64,000 nucleotides of DNA, from positions 339,368 to 403,367 of the forward strand of contig NZ_FZOW01000001.1 in NCBI RefSeq assembly GCF_900188125.1. Reading direction: 5' to 3'. The notes under the pieces were generated by a model, which saw nothing but the letters and a program-made list of their open reading frames with translations, made no database searches and was not told the origin of the DNA. The stretch comes from Rhodococcoides kyotonense. GTDB taxonomy: Bacteria > Actinomycetota > Actinomycetes > Mycobacteriales > Mycobacteriaceae. Positions 16,631 through 27,127 of this stretch are shown here, piece after piece. Position 1 is the first letter of the stretch; each line of letters starts with the position of its first letter. Position numbers and translations under genes: made by a program.

Positions 16631-18160
16631 TCAGGCGGTGACGGTGTCGTACGCGAACTCGGACAACACGGACGCCAGGGCGTTGGGAACCCGCGCCTCG
16701 ACGTGAGTGCCGTCGGCCTCGTGCGAGGACGCCTTGATCCGGCCTTCGCTGTGGATACGCGCGACCAGGTCACCGCGCGTATACGGGATCAGCACCTCGA
16801 TCTCTGCTTCGGGCCACGCCAGAATCTCACCGAGATGCTCACGAAGTTCGGCGATGCCTTCACCAGTGCGCGCCGAGACGAACCGCGCGCCGGGCAGAAG
16901 ACCACGCAACTGAGTCAGCTGAACCGGGTCCGCCGCGTCGACCTTGTTGACCACGATCAGTTCCGGCGGCATCGGCGCGTCGTTTTCCTTGACGACGTCC
17001 ATGATGACCTCACGCACGGCCTTGATCTGGTCGACGGGCAACGGATCGGAACCATCGACGACGTGCAGAAGCAGATCGGCGTCGGTCACTTCCTCCAGCG
17101 TCGAGCGGAACGCTTCGACGAGCTGAGTCGGGAGGTGCCGCACGAAGCCGACCGTGTCGGTGAGCACGATCGCGCGGCCGTCCTCGAGAGTGGACTTTCT
17201 CGACGTCGGGTCCAACGTGGCGAACAGTGCGTTCTGCACCAGAACACCGGATCCGGTGAGCGCGTTGAGAAGGCTGGACTTGCCCGCGTTGGTGTATCCG
17301 ACGATTGCGATGTTCGGGGTGGTGCTTTCCAGACGACGCTCGCGTTTGGTGTCGCGGGCTTGCTTCATGCCCTTGATCTCGCGGCGGAGCTTCGCCATAC
17401 GCTCACGAATGCGCCGACGGTCGGTCTCGATCTTCGTCTCACCGGGACCACGCAGACCCACACCGCCGTTGCTGCCCGCCCGACCACCTGCCTGCCGGGA
17501 CATGGACTCACCCCAACCACGGAGCCGGGGAAGCATGTATTCCATCTGCGCGAACGCGACCTGCGCCTTGCCCTCACGCGACGTCGCATGCTGCGCGAAG
17601 ATGTCCAGGATCAGCGCGGTCCGGTCGATGACCTTGACCTTGACGACCTTCTCCAGCGCGTTGAGCTGCGCGGGTGTCAGTTCGCCATCGCAGACGACGG
17701 TGTCGGCGCCGGTGGCCAGCACCACGTCACGGAGCTCGTTGGCCTTGCCGGAGCCGATGTAGGTGGCGGTGTCCGGCTTGTCCCGTCGCTGTACGAGTGC
17801 GTCGAGAACCTCGGAACCGGCGGTTTCGGCGAGCGCGGCCAACTCGGCCATGCTGTTCTCGGCTTGCGTCGCGGTACCGGAGGTCCACACACCGACCAGC
17901 ACGACGCGCTCGAGGCGCAGCTGGCGGTATTCGACCTCCGTGACGTCGGCGAGCTCGGTCGACAGACCGGCGACGCGTCGTAGCGCGGTGCGTTCTTCGA
18001 GTTGCATGTCGCCGGACGACGGAGCGTCCTCGTCGACGGGAAGTGGGGATCGGGCGATGCGCCTGGACCAAGCTTCCGACTCCTCGGCCGTCCACGTGGT
18101 GTGGTCGGCGGAGTCCGTGTGCGGGCCCAGGTCGGTTTCTGGACGATGTGTGTCAGTCAT
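16631..18160 (-). CDS. hflX: Ribosome-associated GTPase HflX
   Basis: A 509-residue GTPase that rescues stalled or hibernating ribosomes by splitting the subunits. The N-terminal HflX domain has YIGSGKANELRD and VIDRTALILDIFAQHATSRE. A glycine-rich linker (GGRAGSNGGVGLRGPGETKI) and a helical region precede the G domain, with G1 GYTNAGKS at 288-295, G3 LTDTVGFV and G4 NKVD. I start at the ATG at 18158-18160; the frame is open upstream through part of the gap to dapF. In M. tuberculosis the orthologue (Rv2725c) also sits beside dapF and miaA. Confidence 0.94.
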   Translation of the reverse strand: MTDTHRPETDLGPHTDSADHTTWTAEESEAWSRRIARSPLPVDEDAPSSGDMQLEERTALRRVAGLSTELADVTEVEYRQLRLERVVLVGVWTSGTATQAENSMAELAALAETAGSEVLDALVQRRDKPDTATYIGSGKANELRDVVLATGADTVVCDGELTPAQLNALEKVVKVKVIDRTALILDIFAQHATSREGKAQVAFAQMEYMLPRLRGWGESMSRQAGGRAGSNGGVGLRGPGETKIETDRRRIRERMAKLRREIKGMKQARDTKRERRLESTTPNIAIVGYTNAGKSSLLNALTGSGVLVQNALFATLDPTSRKSTLEDGRAIVLTDTVGFVRHLPTQLVEAFRSTLEEVTDADLLLHVVDGSDPLPVDQIKAVREVIMDVVKENDAPMPPELIVVNKVDAADPVQLTQLRGLLPGARFVSARTGEGIAELREHLGEILAWPEAEIEVLIPYTRGDLVARIHSEGRIKASSHEADGTHVEARVPNALASVLSEFAYDTVTA

Positions 18161-18206
18161 GTGAGACCCATGATCCACGAAAAGTGCAGCGCATGCACGT
18201 GAGTAT

Positions 18207-19076
18207 TCAGCTGAGTGCCCTCCACCACTGATCGTCGATGTCTCCTTCGGCCAACAACACCGACGGCCCGCGCAGCACCGCACCCGAATCGTCGATCGTC
18301 ACGGTGACCTCGCCGCCGGGAACACCGACGACGACAGACCCCGAATCGAGACCTTCGTAGGACAGTGCCGCCGCGGCTGCCGCGACCGTTCCGGTTCCGC
18401 AGGATCGTGTCTCACCGACTCCTCGTTCGAAGACGCGCATGTCGACGCGCCCGAACTGCAACCTCGTCACGATCTCGACGTTCGCGCCGTTCCGGAAGAA
18501 ATCGGTGTCCAACGTCGGGGGCGACGACAGGTCCAGTGCTCGCAGCGACGTGATGTCCGCCGAGGCGTCGACGCACGCGAGGTGCGGATTACCGACGTCG
18601 ATACCGATTCCGTCGAACGTGCGGCCGCCGAGTGTCGTGCTGCTCGCTCCGAGTAGTCGTACATCTCCCATGTCGACGGAGACATCCGCGTCGGTCTCGT
18701 CCACCTTGTGGACCGTGACTGGCTTGCCACCTGCCCGTGACCCGACGACGAACCGGTCGTCGTCCACGAGACCGTGGGCCCGTACGTAATGTGCGAACAC
18801 TCGAACTCCGTTGCCACACATCTCCGCGATGCTTCCGTCGCCGTTGCGGTAGTCCATGAACCAGTCGTCGGCGCCGACTCCGGGAGGCAGTCGATCGAGC
18901 ACACCCTGCTCACGCAGGACCCCTGCCCGTGCGACGCGCAACACGCCGTCGGCACCGATGCCACGACGCCGGTCGCACAGTGCAGCGACGCGTGAGCGCA
19001 GCAGCTCGATTCTCGCGTCGGGATCGAAGAGCACGACGAAGTCGTTCTGCGTTCCGTGGCCCTTGGCAAAATGCAT
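18207..19076 (-). CDS. dapF: Diaminopimelate epimerase
   Basis: A 289-residue enzyme converting LL- to meso-diaminopimelate for lysine and peptidoglycan synthesis. Its two catalytic cysteines are Cys87 in EMCGNGVRVFAHYV and Cys226 in GETRSCGTGT. The N terminus MHFAKGHGTQNDFVV is typical. It is one of three dap genes in the window (dapA and dapB are near 47 and 54 kb). It is followed 46 bases later by hflX on the same strand. The intergenic stretch upstream carries a duplicated 32-bp sequence. Confidence 0.96.
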   Translation of the reverse strand: MHFAKGHGTQNDFVVLFDPDARIELLRSRVAALCDRRRGIGADGVLRVARAGVLREQGVLDRLPPGVGADDWFMDYRNGDGSIAEMCGNGVRVFAHYVRAHGLVDDDRFVVGSRAGGKPVTVHKVDETDADVSVDMGDVRLLGASSTTLGGRTFDGIGIDVGNPHLACVDASADITSLRALDLSSPPTLDTDFFRNGANVEIVTRLQFGRVDMRVFERGVGETRSCGTGTVAAAAAALSYEGLDSGSVVVGVPGGEVTVTIDDSGAVLRGPSVLLAEGDIDDQWWRALS

Positions 19077-19091
19077 GGTCCGAATTCTACG

Positions 19092-19158
19092 GCCGGGAGT
19101 GGAGCCTGCAGGAACGACCCGGACAAGCCGGGAGTGGAGCCTGCAGGAACGACCCGGA
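19092..19158. repeat. Tandem duplication of a 32-bp sequence
   Basis: Two identical 32-base copies (19092-19123 and 19127-19158), each starting GCCGGGAGTGGAGCCTGCAG and ending GAACGACCCGGA, are separated by three bases. They lie between miaA and dapF on the leftward strand. The unit contains CCTGCAGG, a restriction-like palindrome. The function is unknown. Confidence 0.9.
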
Positions 19159-19172
19159 TCGGGAGCGTTTCG

Positions 19173-20081
19173 TCAGCCGGCGAGGGCCGCGAGGGCGTGC
19201 TCGGTCAGGTGAGGATCGGCACCGTCCAACCAGTGGACTCGTGGATCCCGGCGGAACCACGACCGCTGCCTGCGTACGTAGCGACGGGTGCCGATGAAGG
19301 TCCGCTCGCGTGCGTGATCGAGGTCGCTGCCTCCGGCCAGGTAGTCGAGGACCTGGGCGTAGCCGATAGCGCGGGATGCGGTGACGCCGTCGCGGAGACC
19401 TATCTCGACGAGTGAGGCGACCTCGTCGACGAGACCGGAGTCGAACATCAGATCAGTCCGCATGGCGATCCGCTCGTCGAGCTGGGCCGTGTCCCGATCC
19501 ACCCCGAGGATGAGTGTGCCCCATCGCGGTTCGCCGATCTTCGGTGCCGATGCCGCGAACGGAAGTCCGGTGATCTCGACGACCTCGAGCGCGCGGACCA
19601 TGCGTCGACCGTCGGTGGCCAGGATCGATGCCGCAGCCTCCGGGTCGGCCTCGATCAACGCGCGGTGGACCGCTTCGGTACCGCCTTCGGCGAGTACCTG
19701 CTCCCAGCGCGCTCTGACCTCGGGATCGGTGGCGGGGAATGCCCATTCGTCGAGCAGGGACTGGACGTACATCATCGAACCGCCGACGATGATCGGCACC
19801 TTGCCACGTCCTGTGATCTCCTCGACGTCCCGAACTGCCGCTGCCTGGTAGTGGGCGACGGTCGCGACCTCGGTCACGTCCAGTACGTCGAGCTGGTGAT
19901 GAACGATCCCGCGGCGCTCGTCTTTCGCCAGTTTCGCCGTGCCGATGTCCATGCCGCGGTACTGCTGCATCGCGTCGATGTTGACGATCTCGCCGTCCAG
20001 AGCCTCGGCGAGATCCAGGCCGAGGTCGGACTTGCCTGTGGCAGTCGGCCCGATGACAGCGATCGGAGCACGGGTGCTCAT
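19173..20081 (-). CDS. miaA: tRNA dimethylallyltransferase
   Basis: A 302-residue enzyme that adds a dimethylallyl group to A37 of tRNAs reading UNN codons, the first step before MiaB. Walker A is GPTATGKS (11-18). Other signatures are [43 protein letters not shown], and SRAIGYAQ with a following [14 protein letters not shown]. The ATG at 20079-20081 overlaps the stop of the upstream gene (ATGA). It is part of a miaB-to-dapF gene set conserved in actinobacteria. Confidence 0.95.
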   Translation of the reverse strand: MSTRAPIAVIGPTATGKSDLGLDLAEALDGEIVNIDAMQQYRGMDIGTAKLAKDERRGIVHHQLDVLDVTEVATVAHYQAAAVRDVEEITGRGKVPIIVGGSMMYVQSLLDEWAFPATDPEVRARWEQVLAEGGTEAVHRALIEADPEAAASILATDGRRMVRALEVVEITGLPFAASAPKIGEPRWGTLILGVDRDTAQLDERIAMRTDLMFDSGLVDEVASLVEIGLRDGVTASRAIGYAQVLDYLAGGSDLDHARERTFIGTRRYVRRQRSWFRRDPRVHWLDGADPHLTEHALAALAG

Positions 20082-20806
20082 GCGGACGGCTCCCAGATCC
20101 CGACGAAGTAGCCGACCCCGAGCGGTGCGCCTCGATAGAGCTCCGTCGGTTTCAGGCGCTCGCCCTCGACGACTCCTGCGAGGACCTGCCACGCTGCGGC
20201 GCCCCCGACACCCAGCGCGCTGCAGAGACCCCGGTCGATCTCGCCGAGGAATCCGACGTCGGCTGCGGCGAGGGCGTCGTCGATCGTGTCCTGCACGTCG
20301 GGGGAACGGTCGTCGAACGAGCCGGGAGCCTTGGGGGTCAACGTGATGGCTCCGTCGGCGACGACGAGCAAGCCCCACTCCTCATCGCTTGCATCCAAGT
20401 GGTGCCGCAGTTCTCGGCCGAGGCTCAGGCACGACGACGTATCGGTGTCGGCAGCGATGATTCGGGCCTCGACGACCGCGTCCGGAGCAGTCCGATCACG
20501 CAGCCATGCAGCGATCAACGCGGCGAGTGGCATCCGAGGGTCGAACTGCGCGGCATCTCGGGACAAGCGTGCCTCGACGTCGACACCGTATCCCTGGAAG
20601 GTTCCGCGCGTGTTCGGCATAACGGTCGACGACGCGTCGCCCACCCCGATAGCCATCCACTTGCTCGCGGCCCGGCCGAGACGTCTCGCCGCATCGAGCG
20701 CGGCGTCGCGCACGGCGTCCGTCTCGGGGGCTCCGCCGCCGGTCAACTCCGGAACCAGCAGGGGCGGGGACGGCACCAGGGCCACTGCGCGAAACACGTC
20801 GACCAC
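20078..20806 (-). CDS. Class III extradiol dioxygenase-like protein (Rv2728c type)
   Basis: A protein of about 242 residues with the LigB-like pattern [20 protein letters not shown] at the N terminus and [20 protein letters not shown] and [16 protein letters not shown] further on. The conserved position next to miaA matches Rv2728c of M. tuberculosis. The family is distantly related to class III extradiol dioxygenases, but no substrate is known and the iron ligands are not obvious here. I propose the GTG at 20804-20806; a second GTG follows nine bases later and upstream sequence in frame looks non-coding. Its stop overlaps the miaA start, implying coupling. Confidence 0.7.
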   Translation of the reverse strand: MVDVFRAVALVPSPPLLVPELTGGGAPETDAVRDAALDAARRLGRAASKWMAIGVGDASSTVMPNTRGTFQGYGVDVEARLSRDAAQFDPRMPLAALIAAWLRDRTAPDAVVEARIIAADTDTSSCLSLGRELRHHLDASDEEWGLLVVADGAITLTPKAPGSFDDRSPDVQDTIDDALAAADVGFLGEIDRGLCSALGVGGAAAWQVLAGVVEGERLKPTELYRGAPLGVGYFVGIWEPSA

Positions 20807-20982
20807 GCTAGTCGGTGTGCGGTCGATCCTCCGACACGGACACCGCAGAGGGCGTACGACATCATGTGTTGCCGTCTCACCTGTTTCAATGGTCGGAACG
20901 GGCGACACCGAGTTGAATGGTGTTCATCGGTGACCAACAGCGCGATAGAGGCAGCCGTGACGCGCGGCAGAGACGAGGAACA

Positions 20983-22407
20983 ATGACCGATCCCAGTGGC
21001 ACGACCAGCAGCAGCTCCCCTACTCCTGCAGGTCCGAAGCCTGGAACCCCCAAGCCCGGCGCTCCGAAACCGGGTGCGCCGAAACCAGGTGGACCGACAC
21101 CGGGAGCATCGAAGCCGTCCGGCTCTTCGGTGGCCAAACCTCATCCGGTCTCGTCTCACGTCGCGTCCGTGACGCCGACCGTCGCACCGCCGAGCGATCC
21201 CAGCAAGTTCGGACGAGTCGACGACGACGGCACGGCCTGGGTCACGACGTCCGACGGGGAACGCCAGATCGGCTCGTGGCAAGCGGGCGACGCCGCCGAG
21301 GGACTGGCTCACTTCGGGCGCCGGTACGACGACATGTCCACCGAGGTGGCCCTGCTCGAAGCCCGTCTGACGGCAGGATCCGGTGATGCGAAGAAGACGA
21401 AGCACGCCGCCGAGGCACTGCTCGAGTCCGTCCCGACCGCTGCCATCATCGGCGACATCGATGCACTGACGCGTCGGCTCGAGGTCGTCGTCGAGCACTC
21501 GGAGGCCGCAGCTGCCGTCGCGAAGCACGAGAAGGAAGTGGAACGCGCTGCACACACCTCCCGCAAGGAGGAGTTGGCCGCGGAAGCCGAGCAGATCGGC
21601 AGCGAGTCGACGCAGTGGAAGCACGCGGGTGACCGGCTGCGCGAGATCCTCGACGAGTGGAAGACCATCCGCGGCGTCGATCGCAAAGTCGACGACGCAT
21701 TGTGGAAGCGCTACTCCAAGGCACGCGAGAACTTCAATCGCCGTCGTGGTGCGCATTTCGCCGACCTCGATCGGGAACGCGGCGCGGCCAAGGCACGCAA
21801 GGAGGAGCTCGTCGAGCAGGCGAAGGCATTGTCGTCGTCGACCGAGTGGGGTCCGACGGCCGGGGCTTTCCGCGATCTGCTCGTCGAATGGAAGGCCGCG
21901 GGGCGCGCACCACGCGACGCCGACGACGCATTGTGGAAGAACTTCAAGGCCGCACAGGATGTGTTCTTCGAAGCGCGCAACGCCGCAGCATCCGAGCGTG
22001 ACGCGGAGTTCGAGGCCAATGCCGCCGTGAAGGAAGAGTTGCTCGCCAAGTACACCGCCATCGATCCGAACAAGGATCTGGACGCCGCGCGTGCCTCCCT
22101 ACGCGACCTACAGGAGAAGTGGGACGCTGCGGGCAAGGTGCCGCGCGATCGGATGCAGGAGCTCGAGGGCAAGCTACGCGCCATCGAGAAGTCGGTACGC
22201 GACGCCGCCGACGACCAGTGGCGACGCACGGACCCCGAAGCCCTCGCGCGAGCGGCGCAGTTCCGCGAGCGCGTCGCACAGTTCGAGGAGCAGGCCGCAA
22301 AGGCGCAGGCTGCAGGCAAGGACAAGGACGCCAAGCGTGCGCTGGAACAGGCGCAGCAGTGGCGCGAATGGGCCGACGCCGCGGAAGGCGCCGTCGGCGA
22401 GCTCTAG
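20983..22407 (+). CDS. DUF349 coiled-coil protein
   Basis: A 474-residue protein. The first 60 residues are low-complexity Pro/Gly/Lys repeats ([17 protein letters not shown]). Residues from about 210 on carry three to four DUF349 repeats, each with a W.......WK pattern ([54 protein letters not shown]), within long charged helices. DUF349 proteins occur widely in actinobacteria; their role is not settled. I chose the ATG at 20983, preceded by GAGGAA, over upstream in-frame codons. It is divergent from the extradiol-dioxygenase-like gene and converges on the membrane-protein gene at 22412, four bases apart. Confidence 0.85.
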   Translation: MTDPSGTTSSSSPTPAGPKPGTPKPGAPKPGAPKPGGPTPGASKPSGSSVAKPHPVSSHVASVTPTVAPPSDPSKFGRVDDDGTAWVTTSDGERQIGSWQAGDAAEGLAHFGRRYDDMSTEVALLEARLTAGSGDAKKTKHAAEALLESVPTAAIIGDIDALTRRLEVVVEHSEAAAAVAKHEKEVERAAHTSRKEELAAEAEQIGSESTQWKHAGDRLREILDEWKTIRGVDRKVDDALWKRYSKARENFNRRRGAHFADLDRERGAAKARKEELVEQAKALSSSTEWGPTAGAFRDLLVEWKAAGRAPRDADDALWKNFKAAQDVFFEARNAAASERDAEFEANAAVKEELLAKYTAIDPNKDLDAARASLRDLQEKWDAAGKVPRDRMQELEGKLRAIEKSVRDAADDQWRRTDPEALARAAQFRERVAQFEEQAAKAQAAGKDKDAKRALEQAQQWREWADAAEGAVGEL

Positions 22408-22411
22408 GACG

Positions 22412-22987
22412 TCAGCGCTTGCGGTCGGTCGGTCGCCCGAGAACGGGACCGGCCCACTGCGAGCTCTGATCGGCTTCCGCCGCAGCAACTCGGCGACGCT
22501 CCTGAGCCGCGAGCTGCGCATTGGTCTTGTTCCACACAGCCTTGAGCCAGTGGAATGTCAGCACCAGCACGGTGATCCACGCGATGATCAGCCCCAGGCC
22601 TGGACCAGCTCCGGGCGAGTCGGCGGGGAGAGTTTGACGCGACCAGATCGACAACATCCCGAACACGCAGGACACCGCACTTCCGCACAGTGCAGCCCAC
22701 GCGAGTACCCACACCCGTGTCACCAGCGCGAGCACCGAGAACACGATGCCGAACACCAGCACGAACCACACGAATATCCGCGACGGCAGTGCGATCGACT
22801 CGTCCACGGCCGACGAGCTACCCGACAGCACGTCGAAGCCGGTCGCACCACCCGCATGCGGCAGCGCGAGTGTGCCCAGAAGCACCAACACCAGAACGGC
22901 GACGACCATCGCTCGCGCGCCCGGGTCGATCTCGGCGTCGATCCGGCGCTCGGCCGTGTCGTAATCGGGTCGATCGTTCGAACTCAT
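22412..22987 (-). CDS. Four-helix membrane protein of unknown function (Rv2732c-like position)
   Basis: A 191-residue protein with about four membrane segments ([73 protein letters not shown]) and a charged C-terminal tail ([16 protein letters not shown]). It starts [17 protein letters not shown] at 22987 and overlaps the miaB stop by four bases (ATGA). In M. tuberculosis the gene after miaB, Rv2732c, is likewise a conserved membrane protein. No enzymatic motif is visible. Confidence 0.7.
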   Translation of the reverse strand: MSSNDRPDYDTAERRIDAEIDPGARAMVVAVLVLVLLGTLALPHAGGATGFDVLSGSSSAVDESIALPSRIFVWFVLVFGIVFSVLALVTRVWVLAWAALCGSAVSCVFGMLSIWSRQTLPADSPGAGPGLGLIIAWITVLVLTFHWLKAVWNKTNAQLAAQERRRVAAAEADQSSQWAGPVLGRPTDRKR

Positions 22988-24522
22988 GCGTTGCATCCTG
23001 TCTGGACGGGCAGCGGAGCCGGGGCTCCGATGGTCGGCAGCCCCAGACCGACGCCGATGGGAGCTGTCTTCGGAAGTTCGCCGCGTTCGTAGGCGTCGCC
23101 TGCAGCGGTGCGTCGATGTGTCCTGACGCCGGCGTCGGCGATCAGGTGATAGGGCGCGGCGGCCGTGATCGACGTCGTCACCACGTCGCCCGGCCGGATC
23201 TGCTCGCCGCGATGATCCTCGGTACTGAAATGGACGAGCCGACCGTCGCGTGCCCGGCCACTCATACGATGCGTCGCCGCGTTCTTTCGACCCTCGTTGG
23301 ACGCGACGAGCAGTTCGACGTCGGAGCCCACGAGTTCACGGTTGGCATCCAGGACGATCTCCTCTTGCAACGCGATCAACCGCAGGTACCTCTCTTGCAC
23401 GACCTCCTTGGGCACCTGATCCGCCATGTCGGCTGCGGGCGTCCCCGGCCGCTTGGAGTACTGGAAGGTGTAGGCGTTGGAGAACCGTGCGCGACGCAAT
23501 ACTTCGAGTGTCTGCTCGAAGTCCTCCTCGGTCTCACCGGGGAAGCCGACGATGATGTCGGTGGTGATCGCTGCGTGCGGCATCGCGGCGCGAACCTTGT
23601 CGATGATGCCCAGGAACTTGCTCTGCCGGTACGAGCGACGCATCGATTTCAAGATTCGGTCCGACCCGGACTGCAACGGCATGTGCAGGGTCGGGCAGAT
23701 GTTCGGGGTGCTCGCCATCGCCTCGATGACGTCGTCGGTGAACTCGGCCGGGTGCGGGGACGTGAACCGAACGCGTTCGAGACCGTCGATCTGCCCGCAC
23801 GCCTTCAGTAGCGACGCGAATGCACCCCGGTCACGCGGCAATTCGGGATCGGCGAACGACGCCCCGTATGCGTTGACGTTCTGACCGAGCAACGTCACCT
23901 CGAGTACGCCCTGATCGACGAGGGCCTGCACCTCGGCGAGGATGTCGCCGGGCCGACGGTCGATCTCCTTGCCGCGCAACGCCGGAACGATGCAGAACGT
24001 GCATGTGTTGTTGCACCCGACCGAGATGGACACCCAGCCCGCGTAGGGCGATTCGCGCTTGGCAGGCAACGTCGACGGGAACGCATCGAGCGATTCGAGG
24101 ATCTCGACCTGCGCCTCGTCGTTGTGCCGTGCGCGCTCGAGCAACACCGGCAAGGATCCGATGTTGTGTGTCCCGAAGACGACGTCGACCCACGGGGCCT
24201 TGTCGACGACGGTGTCGCGGTCCTTCTGCGCCAGGCAACCGCCGACGGCGATCTGCATGCGCGGGTTCCGGGACTTGGCCGGGCGCAGCATGCCGAGATT
24301 TCCATAGAGTTTGTTGTCGGCGTTCTCACGCACCGCACACGTGTTGAAGACCACCAGGTCGGCATCGGAACCTGCATCGGCGGGAACGTAGCCCGCTTCT
24401 TCGAGCAAACCGGCGAGTCGCTCCGAGTCGTGCACGTTCATCTGGCATCCGTGCGTGCGTACTTCGTAGCTCCGCACGGCGTCGTCGATGCCTCGCGGGG
24501 TCTTCAGGTGACTCGTTTCCAC
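22984..24522 (-). CDS. miaB: tRNA-2-methylthio-N6-dimethylallyladenosine synthase
   Basis: A 512-residue radical-SAM methylthiotransferase that adds a methylthio group to i6A37 of tRNA, after MiaA. The N-terminal UPF0004 domain has three cluster cysteines, Cys26 (THGCQMN), Cys62 (FNTCAV) and Cys96 (VGGCLAQ). The radical-SAM C-x3-C-x2-C is Cys170, Cys174 and Cys177 ([14 protein letters not shown]). A TRAM domain follows, with a longer-than-usual C-terminal extension ([18 protein letters not shown]). It is divergent from gluA and coupled to the membrane-protein gene downstream. Confidence 0.96.
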   Translation of the reverse strand: METSHLKTPRGIDDAVRSYEVRTHGCQMNVHDSERLAGLLEEAGYVPADAGSDADLVVFNTCAVRENADNKLYGNLGMLRPAKSRNPRMQIAVGGCLAQKDRDTVVDKAPWVDVVFGTHNIGSLPVLLERARHNDEAQVEILESLDAFPSTLPAKRESPYAGWVSISVGCNNTCTFCIVPALRGKEIDRRPGDILAEVQALVDQGVLEVTLLGQNVNAYGASFADPELPRDRGAFASLLKACGQIDGLERVRFTSPHPAEFTDDVIEAMASTPNICPTLHMPLQSGSDRILKSMRRSYRQSKFLGIIDKVRAAMPHAAITTDIIVGFPGETEEDFEQTLEVLRRARFSNAYTFQYSKRPGTPAADMADQVPKEVVQERYLRLIALQEEIVLDANRELVGSDVELLVASNEGRKNAATHRMSGRARDGRLVHFSTEDHRGEQIRPGDVVTTSITAAAPYHLIADAGVRTHRRTAAGDAYERGELPKTAPIGVGLGLPTIGAPAPLPVQTGCNA

Positions 24523-24676
24523 CCCTCCAGGGTACGGCCCGACACGTCGCGTTCACGCCGGGGACTCGAGCCCCTGCGGCGTCGATACCGACCGACAGTA
24601 AAGTTTCCATTACATAATTCCCGATGTCGGGTGAAAACCGCTGCCGACAAGCAAACTACGAATAGGGTTCTGCCGT

Positions 24677-25459
24677 ATGACGCATGCTACCGACGCGCCG
24701 GCTTCCGGTGCTCTTGCCGAGCGACCTCCGATGATCTCCTTGAAGACGGTGGACAAGCATTTCGGCGATCTGCACGTTCTCAAGGACATCAACCTGGACG
24801 TACCGACCGGTCAGGTCGTCATCGTTCTCGGACCGTCGGGCTCGGGTAAGTCGACACTGTGCCGCACCATCAACCGTCTCGAACCCATCGACTCCGGCTC
24901 CATCGAGGTCGACGGTGACGTTCTCCCCGCCGAGGGCAAGGCGCTCGCTGCATTGCGCGCAGACGTGGGCATGGTGTTCCAGTCCTTCAATCTGTTCGCG
25001 CACAAGACAATTCTCGAGAACGTCATGCTCGCGCCCCTCAAGGTGCGCAAGCTCAAGAAGGACGAGGCGCGGAAGAACGCACTCGCGCTTCTCGAACGCG
25101 TCGGCATCGCCAACCAGGCCGACAAGTATCCGGCACAGCTCTCCGGCGGCCAGCAGCAGCGTGTCGCCATCGCGCGATCGCTTGCCATGAACCCCAAAGT
25201 GATGCTGTTCGACGAGCCGACGTCCGCCCTCGACCCCGAAATGGTCAACGAGGTTCTCGACGTCATGACCTCGCTTGCCAAGGAAGGCATGACGATGCTC
25301 GTCGTCACGCACGAGATGGGCTTCGCCCGCAAGGCCGGAGACCGCGTCATCTTCATGGCCGACGGGGCTGTCGTCGAGGACACCGACCCCGAAACGTTCT
25401 TCACCTCCCCGAAGTCCGAACGCGCCAAGGACTTCCTGGGCAAAATCCTCGGACACTGA
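24677..25459 (+). CDS. gluA: Glutamate ABC transporter ATP-binding protein
   Basis: A 260-residue ATPase of a polar amino-acid importer. Walker A GPSGSGKS is at 52-59. The ABC signature is [15 protein letters not shown], Walker B is [14 protein letters not shown], and the switch histidine is in VVTHEMGF. The ATG at 24677 follows a weak GGG site; a second ATG (residue 19) is possible and would remove an unusual N-terminal stretch. The gluABCD order beside recX-recA matches Corynebacterium glutamicum, which supports glutamate as the substrate, though glutamine or aspartate cannot be excluded. Confidence 0.88.
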   Translation: MTHATDAPASGALAERPPMISLKTVDKHFGDLHVLKDINLDVPTGQVVIVLGPSGSGKSTLCRTINRLEPIDSGSIEVDGDVLPAEGKALAALRADVGMVFQSFNLFAHKTILENVMLAPLKVRKLKKDEARKNALALLERVGIANQADKYPAQLSGGQQQRVAIARSLAMNPKVMLFDEPTSALDPEMVNEVLDVMTSLAKEGMTMLVVTHEMGFARKAGDRVIFMADGAVVEDTDPETFFTSPKSERAKDFLGKILGH

Positions 25460-25523
25460 TCCGCACACACAGTCTCACCAGCATTTTCAGCACTGATCGT
25501 CAGACCGACATGGAGGAACACCA

Positions 25524-26360
25524 GTGAGAATCAATCGATCGATCCGTATTGGCGTGGGAATCGCAGCGCTCGCCATCGTCGCTACCGCCTGTGGCGGCGG
25601 CGAGGAGGCACGCAGCGTTTCCTCGAGCGCAGAGAACGGCAACCTGATCGTCGGCATCAAATACGATCAGCCAGGCCTAGGACTGCGCAACCCGGACGGA
25701 ACGTTCAGCGGATTCGACGTCGAGGTCGCCAAGTACGTCGCCGGCCAACTCGGTGTCTCCGAGGAGAACATCGAGTTCAAGGAAGCACCGTCGGCTCAGC
25801 GCGAGACGCTGATCCAGAACGGCGAGGTCGACTACGTCGTCGCCACCTACTCGATCACCGATGCGCGCAAGGAGAAGGTCGGCTTCGCCGGACCGTACTT
25901 CGTTGCAGGACAGTCGCTTCTGGTCGGCGAGAACAACACCGATATCACCGGCCCGGAATCGCTCACCGGCGGCAAGAAGCTGTGCTCGGTCACCGGCTCC
26001 ACGCCTGCACAGAAAGTCAAGGACACCTACGCCCAGGACGTTCAGCTGCAGGAGTACGACACGTATTCGGCATGTGTCGAGGCGCTGCGTAACGGTGCCG
26101 TCGACGCCGTCACGACCGACGACATCATCCTGGCCGGCTACGCCGCGCAGTACCCGGGTGAGCTCAAGGTCGTCGGTGAACCCTTCACGACCGAGAACTA
26201 CGGCATCGGCCTCGCCAAGGACGACACCGAAGGTCGCAACCAGATCAACGACGCCATCGAGGAAATGATCTCGAGCGGCGCTTGGGAGACGGCGTTCAAC
26301 GAGACCGTGGGCGCCTCGGGTTACGAACTGCCTGCCAAGCCGACTGTCGACCGCTACTGA
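25524..26360 (+). CDS. gluB: Glutamate-binding lipoprotein of the ABC importer
   Basis: A 278-residue substrate-binding protein. The signal peptide ends in a lipobox, VATAC with Cys23, followed by GGGEEARS, so the mature protein is lipid-anchored outside the membrane. The SBP_bac_3 fold shows IKYDQPGLGLRNPDGTFSGF DVEVAKYV in two pieces and EAPSAQRETLIQNGEVDYV, then GVD-like GAVDAVTTDDIILAG. The ATG is preceded by GGAGG. It is followed by a strong hairpin before the permease genes, an arrangement that usually raises binding-protein levels over those of the permeases. Confidence 0.92.
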   Translation: MRINRSIRIGVGIAALAIVATACGGGEEARSVSSSAENGNLIVGIKYDQPGLGLRNPDGTFSGFDVEVAKYVAGQLGVSEENIEFKEAPSAQRETLIQNGEVDYVVATYSITDARKEKVGFAGPYFVAGQSLLVGENNTDITGPESLTGGKKLCSVTGSTPAQKVKDTYAQDVQLQEYDTYSACVEALRNGAVDAVTTDDIILAGYAAQYPGELKVVGEPFTTENYGIGLAKDDTEGRNQINDAIEEMISSGAWETAFNETVGASGYELPAKPTVDRY

Positions 26361-26374
26361 CGCTCTGCCATCTG

Positions 26375-26410
26375 CCCGAGTGCGCGCAGCCGGATCTGCG
26401 CGTACTCGGG
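26375..26410 (+). promoter_or_regulatory. Hairpin between gluB and gluC
   Basis: CCCGAGTGCGCGCAG (26375-26389) pairs with CTGCGCGTACTCGGG (26396-26410) over 15 positions with one G-T wobble and a 6-base loop. It starts 14 bases after the gluB stop and lies inside the operon. It may act as a partial terminator or an mRNA-stability element favouring gluAB transcripts. Confidence 0.6.
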
Positions 26411-26449
26411 TCGGGCACGGCCCTTTCGAGCCGATAGGACATTCCCACA

Positions 26450-27127
26450 TTGAATCTATTGAGCAAGTACGGCGACCAGCTCGTCGACGCGTTCATCATG
26501 ACCATCAAGCTGACGGTTCTGTCCGCGATCGGCGCCCTGATCCTCGGTACCATCATCGCCGCGATGCGTGTGTCACCGATCCCGATCGCGCGCGGCATCG
26601 CCGCCACCTACGTCACGATCTTTCGTAACACTCCCCTGACCCTGATCATCCTGTTCACATCGTTCGGGCTGTACCAGACGATGGGTGTCGCACTCGCACC
26701 GCAGGATTCGCCGACCTTTCTGGTCGACAACAACTTTCGACTCGCGGTCCTCGGTTTGAGCGTGTACACCGCTTCGTTCGTAGCCGAGTCACTGCGGTCC
26801 GGCATCAATACCGTGCCCGTCGGTCAGGCCGAAGCCGGACGATCTCTCGGTATGACGTTCACGCAGAACATCACGATCGTCGTTCTCCCGCAAGCATTTC
26901 GGGCCGTCATCGGACCGTTGGGCAGCGTGCTGATCGCCTTGACCAAGAACACGACCATCGCGTCCGTGATCGGCGTCGCCGAGGCGTCGTTGCTGATGAA
27001 GACGATGATCGAGAACGAGGCTGCCATCTTCGTCGTCGGTGGCATCTTCGCCCTCGGCTTCGTGATCCTGACGCTCCCGACCGGGCTTCTGTTCGGCTAC
27101 CTCAGCAAGCGATTGGCGGTGAAGTGA
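26450..27127 (+). CDS. gluC: Glutamate ABC transporter permease
   Basis: A 225-residue inner-membrane permease with about five membrane segments and the HisM-type sequences [17 protein letters not shown] and the EAA loop [25 protein letters not shown]. The start appears to be TTG at 26450 (protein start [15 protein letters not shown]), with AGGAC nine bases upstream; no ATG or GTG lies near the right place. Its stop codon overlaps the next start (TGATG). It forms the membrane channel with GluD. Confidence 0.88.
   Translation: MNLLSKYGDQLVDAFIMTIKLTVLSAIGALILGTIIAAMRVSPIPIARGIAATYVTIFRNTPLTLIILFTSFGLYQTMGVALAPQDSPTFLVDNNFRLAVLGLSVYTASFVAESLRSGINTVPVGQAEAGRSLGMTFTQNITIVVLPQAFRAVIGPLGSVLIALTKNTTIASVIGVAEASLLMKTMIENEAAIFVVGGIFALGFVILTLPTGLLFGYLSKRLAVK

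Noticed and set aside
24523..24676. Riboswitch in the gap before gluA
   Set aside because: There is only a short CCCGA/TCGGG inverted repeat and an A/T-rich patch (CATTACATAATT) that may be a promoter; no conserved riboswitch structure is visible.
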